Under the pieces are notes generated by a model. It saw nothing but the letters and a program-made list of their open reading frames with translations, made no database searches and was not told the origin of the DNA. The translations under genes and the position numbers were made by a program. From contig OZ020591.1 of the NCBI GenBank assembly GCA_963971535.1, positions 17,408,823 to 17,472,822 of the forward strand: 64,000 bases of DNA, written 5' to 3'. The DNA is from Notolepis coatsorum. Taxonomy: Eukaryota > Chordata > Actinopteri > Aulopiformes > Paralepididae. This document shows positions 58,001-64,000 of this stretch, piece by piece (within the stretch, counting starts at the first letter, position 1; every line of letters begins with the position of its first letter).

Positions 58001-61000
58001 TGTGGTGGACCTTGTGGTGCGGCACGTACCATGATTCGGTCGTCTGATCGGCCTCTTTAATGTCAATTTTCTTTATGTGTCCCGCTGTGATTAGTTTGTT
58101 AATCTCAGCGCGGTACACAGCTTCTTGAGCGGGGTCTTTGGCTAGGCGCCGCTCTGTGTTCAATAGATACCGCTCCGTCGCCTCTTTTGTGGCGTGAAAG
58201 GTGGGCATTCCCTCTCGCCTCAGGAGTGGAGTTGCGTATCTCATCACTCCGTTGACGTTGACTCTCTTTGTCCCGTGCTCGAGGAGGGCTATAGCGTAGA
58301 TATCTTCCTTAGAACGAATGTCTTTCTTTTCGTTCTTAAAGGGCATTGTCTCTAGTGTCCATAGCCTCTCGACATGCTGCAGGAGTGTGGTGTCTCCTTC
58401 TGTCGCTCTGGAGTGGAGGCAGCTAGTGGCTGCTGTTCGGTTAAGAGACTTGGCGAGGGGGCCTTGTAATGTCCATCCTAGGCGGGTCTCGACTGCTGCA
58501 GGACAACCTCTGGGTCCTGTATGGACCCGGTCTATCGGGACTATGAGGTCTGCATGGTCGGAGCCTATCAGCAGGGTCGGGGTGGCACCGTCTATGAGCG
58601 GGATAGGGAGTTGACGCAGGTGCACATATTTATCCATCAGCTTGGCGATGGGGTAGGTGTACTGCGAGAGTCCTATTTCTTGGCTGGTGAAAGCATTAGT
58701 AATCCTATACCGTCTCTCGGGCTGCCCGCTTGCTGCGATAGTGAAGGAGACATTCTCGCCCTTTATCGTCTTTAGATCTCTTCTTATTGTCCGAATCGTC
58801 ATCTGGTTCTCGCTCCCCCGCAGCCCCAGCTGGGCCGCAGCGGACGCGAGGAGAAGGGTCTTCTCTGACCCGTCATCAAGGACGGCGTAAGTGTCCATGA
58901 CCTTATCTTGGTAACTCAGTGTTACGCGGACCACCTTTAAGAGCACCTGGGCGCCGCTGCTGCTAGCGGGGTCAATATACATAACACTTGCCTTTGTGCT
59001 GCTGGATGGTGCAGGCTTTCTTTTGTTACTGTCGTGTAGGACATCTAGGTGGGCTCCGTCACACCGACTACACCTCTTCTTGAGGCGGCACTCGGCTGCC
59101 ATGTGACTGCGCGCACATCGGTAACAGCGCCTGTTGGTCTTTATCCAGTGACTCACTTCTTCAGCGGTCATCTTCTTGAACTGGTCACATTGTGACAACC
59201 AGTGTTCTTTCTCGCAGTACGGGCACACCATCTTCCACTTCTCTTTCATCGAGGGGGTACTGTGGTTCTTGCTGCTCGGTACTGATTCTGATTGGTGCAT
59301 GACAGTCACCGATCTTCGGCCATCGTTTACTCTCCTAGGTCCCTCTCTGGAGCTTGGTGTGCTCCGCACGAACGTATCCAGCCGTAGGCTGCTGACTTCT
59401 CTCGCCAGGAAGTCGGCTAGGTCTAGGAGGGATGGCTCGGGACCGTTAGGATCACGGTGGTCTCTTTGCCGCCTGAAGCGCTCCTGTCGGGCGGGCGGCA
59501 GCTTCTCTAAAATCCTCTCGACGTTCGAGTTTGCGTATAGTTCATGCATACCCTTTTCTCGTTGCGCCCCCAGCATCCCTACCAGGGATTGTACTTTGAT
59601 AGACAGGTCGTCTAGTGAGCGATTGTCTGTTGCTGGGGGTAGGCGGTCAATATGCCTTATCTCTTGTATTACGTAATCCCATATACGTCCATATCTTTGG
59701 TCTAGTGCTGCTAGAGCTGCTGTGTATGGGGTAGTAGAGGTGGCATAGGCCAGCGCTATGTTGTGCGCTCTGGGCACTTTCAGGTGCTTCAATAGGATCG
59801 CATACTTGTGGCGTTCATCAGCTACATCCACCATCATTGTCTCTAAGCACATCCGTAGCTCCGTGTACTGTGCTCGGTTCTCATGGGTGAAGTCTGGAAA
59901 CGTCGGTGTGCCAATGTATGACGCCGTGGATGGCTGGCACATCGGTGAGCGTTGGAAGAGAGGCCTCCTGGGCGAGTCTCCTCTTACGCCTCTCGGTGGG
60001 CTGGTACTGGCAGAGTACCATGGCCCGCTGGTCCAGGTGCTATTCCTCGGGACTGGTCGTGCGTCATGCTCACCCGTGAATCGAGTCGGGGGTCTGTAGC
60101 GCAGAGCCGCGGGGGTATAGCCTGGGCTGTACTGGACCTCCTGGTCCTGTGGGGTAATGTGCTGCTGTCGGGCTTGACTCTCCTCTTCTCCCTCTTCTTC
60201 CTCTGCCAGGTCTTCTAGATCCTGTAGTCGTCTATTTAGCCTCTCCGCGGTGTCCGCTGTTCCTTCCTTGTAGCTGGGTCTCACTTGGACCGGTCGGGGA
60301 AGGAGTTCGGAGGGGGGTGTGGGCTCTCTCTGGCGGTCGGGCTCAGGGTCGCTTAATCGGTTAGGGGAGGGTGCCCTTGACCCGTGTCTTGACGAGGCCC
60401 TGGAACCCCTTGTGGAGGGAGGGGGTGTTGCCCTGGTGATCAGCTGCTCCATTAGCTGCGCTTGTAGTCTGTCGCGCTCGGCTTCGCGCTTGGTGAGATC
60501 TGCTTCTCTTTGGGCACCGGCAGCGGCACGCTGGGTGTCGGCCCGGTCTCTTGCCATATTCTCTTCCGTCTGAAGGCGTCTCAGCTCCAGACGTATGTGC
60601 TCTTCTTCGCTCCGTTGCTGTGTTTGGAGTCGATCGCGTTCACCCTGAAGTCGATCGCGTTCACCCTGAAGTCGATCGCGTTCGGTAGAGGCTGCCAGGG
60701 TGGCGAGGAACGCCTGTGACAGCATCCTCTCTGCTTCGCTGGGGGAAGACGCTTGTTGAGGTGAGCCGCTCCTGGCAGTACCCGTTGGGGATGCGTTCCC
60801 CTGCGGGGAGTCCTGGAGTTCTATCTCCTCGGCGCTCTCCTCATCTTGTTCCGTGCAGAGTTCCATCTCTGAAGGGTTGTCTTCCTCCCGGAGCTCTTGG
60901 GGGACTACTTCTTCGGTCTTGGCGGGGGGTAAAGTCGTGTCAGTTCCCTCCTGGTCCCCACCGTGAGCTTGGTCAGTTACATTAGAACCCACTAGGGCCT

Positions 61001-61208
61001 CTGTGGTCGGGGTATCCTGGTTGATAGGGTCGGACATAATTTTACTTTCTACTTTTACCGCGTTTACCGTTTGTAGAAGGCTAGGTAGTATACTGGCAGT
61101 GTAATCCTCTAAGTACTGAGGTGGCTGTCGTCTACGCTGCGGGCGTTCTACTTTAGGAGGACCGTTTCGTGGAGTGTTCATCATAGGCCATTTCAATATT
61201 AATACCAC
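55023..61208 (-). CDS. BEL/Pao gag-pol polyprotein, single open frame
   Basis: Uninterrupted 2061-codon frame with BEL/Pao parts in order. A charged N-terminal region carries three RDRLQGE repeats (about residues 180-200) and a predicted coiled coil to about 265. The DUF1759-like gag core lies at about 440-620 and cysteine/histidine knuckles at about 660-710 (CPYCEKEHW; CYRCARSHMAAEC; CSRCDGAHLD). Next come an aspartic protease region with LDDGSEKT (about 780), reverse transcriptase (GDIKGMFLQV about 1135; EVLPFGTTCSPCCA about 1165; NSFYVDN about 1195), RNase H (FSDASEVAYGS about 1385; WSDSTTVLTWI about 1470), integrase zinc domain (HHAGAERVF about 1690) and core (GMDCFGPL; LLSDHGTNF about 1820), and the C-terminal DUF5641-like domain. 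The element replicates through virus-like particles in the cytoplasm. Treated as a fossil that looks whole. Confidence 0.93.
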   Translation of the reverse strand: MVLILKWPMMNTPRNGPPKVERPQRRRQPPQYLEDYTASILPSLLQTVNAVKVESKIMSDPINQDTPTTEALVGSNVTDQAHGGDQEGTDTTLPPAKTEEVVPQELREEDNPSEMELCTEQDEESAEEIELQDSPQGNASPTGTARSGSPQQASSPSEAERMLSQAFLATLAASTERDRLQGERDRLQGERDRLQTQQRSEEEHIRLELRRLQTEENMARDRADTQRAAAGAQREADLTKREAERDRLQAQLMEQLITRATPPPSTRGSRASSRHGSRAPSPNRLSDPEPDRQREPTPPSELLPRPVQVRPSYKEGTADTAERLNRRLQDLEDLAEEEEGEEESQARQQHITPQDQEVQYSPGYTPAALRYRPPTRFTGEHDARPVPRNSTWTSGPWYSASTSPPRGVRGDSPRRPLFQRSPMCQPSTASYIGTPTFPDFTHENRAQYTELRMCLETMMVDVADERHKYAILLKHLKVPRAHNIALAYATSTTPYTAALAALDQRYGRIWDYVIQEIRHIDRLPPATDNRSLDDLSIKVQSLVGMLGAQREKGMHELYANSNVERILEKLPPARQERFRRQRDHRDPNGPEPSLLDLADFLAREVSSLRLDTFVRSTPSSREGPRRVNDGRRSVTVMHQSESVPSSKNHSTPSMKEKWKMVCPYCEKEHWLSQCDQFKKMTAEEVSHWIKTNRRCYRCARSHMAAECRLKKRCSRCDGAHLDVLHDSNKRKPAPSSSTKASVMYIDPASSSGAQVLLKVVRVTLSYQDKVMDTYAVLDDGSEKTLLLASAAAQLGLRGSENQMTIRTIRRDLKTIKGENVSFTIAASGQPERRYRITNAFTSQEIGLSQYTYPIAKLMDKYVHLRQLPIPLIDGATPTLLIGSDHADLIVPIDRVHTGPRGCPAAVETRLGWTLQGPLAKSLNRTAATSCLHSRATEGDTTLLQHVERLWTLETMPFKNEKKDIRSKEDIYAIALLEHGTKRVNVNGVMRYATPLLRREGMPTFHATKEATERYLLNTERRLAKDPAQEAVYRAEINKLITAGHIKKIDIKEADQTTESWYVPHHKVHHNGKDRIVFNCSYQIGSQNLNKELLAGPTLGPSLLGVLLRFRQDKVAISGDIKGMFLQVRLVEEDKPLLRFLWRERIGDEHPAIYQWEVLPFGTTCSPCCATFALQKHVAEDPAADEEVQQSVTNSFYVDNCLQSVSTPEEAEALLLKLRASLIKGGFDLRQWASSDLQVLRSLSPEDKAASSDTWMATIPGEAQEMTLGLVWRFKTDSLHYRHKPLTKEQGRSTAIPTTRRSVYRTLARQYDPLGCILPYTTRAKMIVRALWDKDQGWDDPIPEHLASTWREWETELRSLPGVNIRRSYFPPTVRPETCKIDLHVFSDASEVAYGSVAYLRAREEGGEIHTAFILARSRIAPRKQQSIPRLELCAALAGAQLATLIQRELTIPVQRTILWSDSTTVLTWIRSDSCRYKVFVGVRVTEIQELTEVASWRYVDTKHNPADVITRGMSLDDLTRHNLYSDGPEFLKLPEEEWPTPTPREASKEEAENKRPMFCGLTHTLVPTDPDLDDCLTLQSAQLKTFLWHHPEVQPTTDISAADYEEAELLLLQRAQRDSFPDGLACLQGAKPVPSDSRLLHLAPESDAHNLIRVGGRLRRAPDLPDDVKYPIVLNSRHKVTELIIKKYDEDVHHAGAERVFAEIRRRYWILQGREAVRRFQRTCLDCRKWRAQPSIPRMADLPPCRLRLGDKPFHSTGMDCFGPLYIKRGRGTEKRWGIVFKCMTTRAIHIELLPTMSTDSFLMAFRRFTSRKGKPSTLLSDHGTNFKGGERELRESFQAMGPELKTHLAPSQIDFQFNPPNAPHFGGTWEREVRSIKTALYAVLGAQTVAEEVLMTVLTEIEGVLNSKALGYVSSDVADVDPVTPNTLLMGRLDPALPQTMYRPEEANGRRMWRYSQVLADKFWNSFLLHYLPSLQTRQKWVKERDNLTEGTVVMIIDQSLPRAMWPAGRVSKVITGADGKVRAAEVLVQGRTYTRPVSRLIELPRLPDTIYDDHDPMTL

Positions 61209-61252
61209 TATATTAATATTACGCTAATTACCCTCCGGCTCGAAGGACCAAT

Positions 61253-62500
61253 TGTAACTGAGGGGTACAATTCCCTGACTGTATTGATAAGTATGGTATC
61301 ATTAAACCACTACCGCTTTATGTACTTTAACTACTGGCCATACAGTACACGATATCTAAATATGATGAACACTTTCCCACAATGAAATCGGGTCCACACA
61401 AAGGTAATAATCAAATATTTAATATATAGCAAAAGGTACATATAACATTCACTATTACGTTTATGATTTGAATGCACTTGTAAGGCAAATGAGTACTCGT
61501 AGGCAAATCAACACTTTATGTCCAATCTCTGGTTACGCAGGAAGCATGTATACAACCTGGCTCTTAGGGAATTATAACGATGGCACACTTAATGATTATA
61601 GCTGGATATACTGTAGGGGTCCTCCCGGTTGTAAGCCGGTAGGGGGGGTAGGAGAGCCGTCGGCAGTATCCCGTCTGGTCAACGATGTCTAGGGAGACTT
61701 CAGGTACAGAAGACAGTGCAGTAGAATCTTGATCCACAGATGAATACACCTTGGCTCTCTTGTAGGCTGTAGCTGTAGCTGTAGCTCCACAGTGAAGAAG
61801 AAGCGAGGCGACCTCAGTCTGGTCTGAGCGCCGTCTCACCTTGACTCCTCTCGGGGTAAATCCAACACTCACCGGTGTTGGCGATTATCCGCTCCACAAA
61901 TCAAAGTACCAAAGCAAATATATATTCCATGCCGCATAGGGCTCAGCAGTCGTCGGGTAGGTAATCCAATGTACAGGTCCACTCGGTCCTCGCCTAGAAC
62001 TCCTCGGATGAAAGCACCACGTGTGGTCTGCCCAACCTGGTTAAGACTCTAGATAACACGAGGAAGCGACGGGGATGCTGCTCACTTTAGAACTCTAACC
62101 GCACGATGCACCATACATAATAGACTATTATTACTTAATAGAAATACGGTGCCAAACTATGGCAATTCAGCTATTAATTCGCACGAGGTCTCAATGCTAT
62201 TCTAAGGCCAAACAGGCCATACTACACCGCACGCGGTATCGTGGGGTGAGGCTTCACGTTCTGTTACTTAGTTGGGTAGAAGGGTAAAGGACTAAGGGAT
62301 AAGGGGACTTCTACATTTCTTGCGCCATATTTATATGCACGGTGAACAAATAGTGCCACTCTCTTTTCGGTAGCCGTATTCCTGCGCAGAGCCGGGGCTA
62401 GTAGGGACATGTTTCGTCGGTACCATTGAACTTGGCTCCAAGGGGCTTGTCCCTGGCGCCAGGTCCTTGTCCAATAAGAGAATGAACTATTATGGGCTAT
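61253..62500 (-). repeat. 5' LTR of the young BEL/Pao element
   Basis: About 1.25 kb, nearly identical to 53551-54800. At its outer edge (tattatgggctat) it meets the start of a diverged LTR of the same type. Confidence 0.85.
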
Positions 62501-64000
62501 TGTAACTGAGGGGTACAATTCCCTGACTGTATTACTAGATATGATACTTACTACCACTACCGTTGTACTTAATATTCGGCCACCCAGTACTCGGCATAAA
62601 TATATTATGATGAACACTGTCACGTAGATGAAACGGATCCAACACAAATGTACGAATTAGAAATAGGTCTTTATTTCTACACAGCGATGGTGTGTAGAGC
62701 AAGCACTTAATCAAATCAATCACATTTATGAATGGGAATTAGTATGCACTTTTATGGCAAGAGTATTCGTCGGTATATCAATAGAGAATGTCCAATCTTT
62801 GAAGGCGCAGGTGGTACATATACGACCTGGAATAGTTTAAGGAATAACAGCAATGATACTTCAATGATTATAGGCTGGATACACTAGGGGGGGTTAATCC
62901 GGTCGCTTGTAAGCCGACAGGAGTAGGAAGGGGGGGGGGTAGAATCCGGCTGCCTCATCCGGCCAAGGGTATCCCAGGTGAACCCACTGTAGTGCCGTTC
63001 AATGCGCCGGCGATCCTTGGACCGCAGATGAAAGCAGATGGACTCTTTGTGGGCCGGCGTCCTCCGGTCCACGGAGGAGAGACGTGAAGCGACCTCGTCT
63101 TGCAGAGCGTCTCCTCACCTTGCGTCCTCTCCAGGGGGGGGGGGGTTCCAACACACGGCAGTGTCGGGGGTCTTTATCCATGGAATAATCAACGTATACA
63201 AAGCATAATCCGTGCCTGGGAAGGCGGGCTGTCGTCGGTAGAATAATCCGGTATACAGGTCCACTCGCTCGTCGGCTCTGGGGCTCCTCGGGTGCAGCTT
63301 CACGTGGGGTCAACCACCCTGGATAAGCAGCCAGTTCTCTGCCCGAAACGATGGGGTGCTGACTACGGTAGTATTCTCACCGTACGAAGCACTATATATT
63401 AACAGACTATTATTAGCTTAATAGACTACGTCCAACTCGACGATATAGTGCCAAATATGACTATTCAAATATTAATATACACGATGTCTCAATACCGATG
63501 GTAGGCGAACTTGGCCTTACTCCCACACGTGGCGTCGCGGGGAGGCTTTACGTCTGTGACTCTATTGGAGGGTAAGAAACTGGACTGAAAAGAAAGTCCT
63601 ACTTTAGTAGCGCAGTATATATACGCACTATGAACAAATAGTCCCATTAGTGGTGCGGTAGCCAGATTCCTACGCGGAACTAGGACTTGTTCGTACATGT
63701 TGAGCGGTACGTTTGAACTGGGTCTGAGGGGTATGGCAGCCTGGCACCAAGGTCTCGACCAATAGTAGAATGGAGACTATTATGGGATGTTCAGTAGGCT
63801 AGAATGGATATTCAATGCATATTGTACAAGGAATATACAAGGGATATCAGGGAATATTAGAGAATATACAAATACAATTAAATATATATAAATAAATATA
63901 TATATTCGGTTTAATCTGGCCCTTCACAACAGCCAGACCTAATCAGTTAAACAGAGACAGATTAATCGCGTTGTCTATTTACACATAAGGGTTTGCTGTA
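62501..64000 (-). mobile_element. Related, diverged BEL/Pao-type LTR, running off the window
   Basis: Starts with the same tgtaactgaggggtacaatt and follows the whole LTR layout to the window end (for example caagggatatcagggaatat and tattcggtttaatctggccc) but with many differences and its own indels, so it belongs to a sister subfamily. It may be a solo LTR or the edge of a second element outside the window. Confidence 0.82.

Larger units (their letters stand above)
53551..62500 (-). mobile_element. BEL/Pao LTR retrotransposon, looks whole and young
   Basis: Element on the minus strand: LTR at 53551-55020 (3' side), one long polyprotein frame, and LTR at 61253-62500 (5' side). On the minus strand the sequence right after the 5' LTR is attggtccttcgagccgg, a plausible primer-binding segment. 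The aligned parts of the two LTRs differ at only a handful of bases over about 1.25 kb, so insertion was recent. The two LTR copies are not equal in extent: the outer side of the 5' copy meets a related LTR at 62501. No obvious interruption of the coding frame. Target duplication cannot be judged on the right side. Confidence 0.9.

Overview
The window looks like transposon-rich DNA from a ray-finned (teleost) fish. Support comes from L2-type and other fish LINEs, tRNA-derived SINEs, dense small hAT-type elements, BEL/Pao LTR elements, GT-AG introns, and a C2H2 zinc-finger family with an acidic EEQEEL-rich leader. There is no bacterial or phage content, no rRNA or tRNA gene, and no CRISPR array. 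Only two loci look like host genes: an intact C2H2 zinc-finger exon (4698-6805, minus) and a broken paralogue (47507-48623, minus). A two-exon candidate lies at 51440-51897.

Layout. 1-3560: L2-clade LINE. 4020-4615: minisatellite with an inserted SINE-like repeat. 4698-6805: zinc-finger exon. 6883-7516: a 634-bp near-perfect palindromic element. 7861-9480: three nested hAT-type elements. 10084-20460: a LINE 3' fragment split by a 9.4-kb LTR element that has 1.87-kb LTRs, a 14 x 66-bp repeat array and gag-like frames. 20497-21450: two small hAT-type elements. 21459-32077: another LINE 3' fragment split by a decayed BEL/Pao element, which carries a solo LTR that itself carries a hAT element, plus two more DNA elements and a 25-unit minisatellite. 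32112-33902: a third LINE 3' fragment split by a truncated L1/Tx1 LINE. 35069-38989: further fragments and the best-preserved copy of this LINE family, followed by a solo LTR in its tail. 40108-40780: a foldback structure. 41822-47440: a SINE, then an intron-containing ZBED-type hAT transposase interrupted by a LINE and a second hAT element; it lies in the broken zinc-finger exon in the same orientation and reads in frame with the fingers. 47507-50870: a segmental duplicate of 4698-7860. 50880-53350: an L2 tail, the candidate exons, a 49-bp-arm perfect hairpin and a small element. 53551-62500: a whole-looking young BEL/Pao element with one 2061-codon frame. 62501-64000: a related, diverged LTR running off the window.

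How the parts relate. The two zinc-finger copies share intron and flank sequence, so each records the uninterrupted site of insertions in the other. Four unrelated later insertions (the long-LTR element, the BEL/Pao element, an L1-type LINE and a solo LTR) all sit in 3' regions of one LINE family with a CAAT-repeat tail. I found no convincing previously undescribed functional system. The most novel items are the in-frame zinc-finger/hAT transposase reading frame, the repeat arrays open in coding frames inside LTR elements, and the large palindrome with its empty site preserved in the paralogue.
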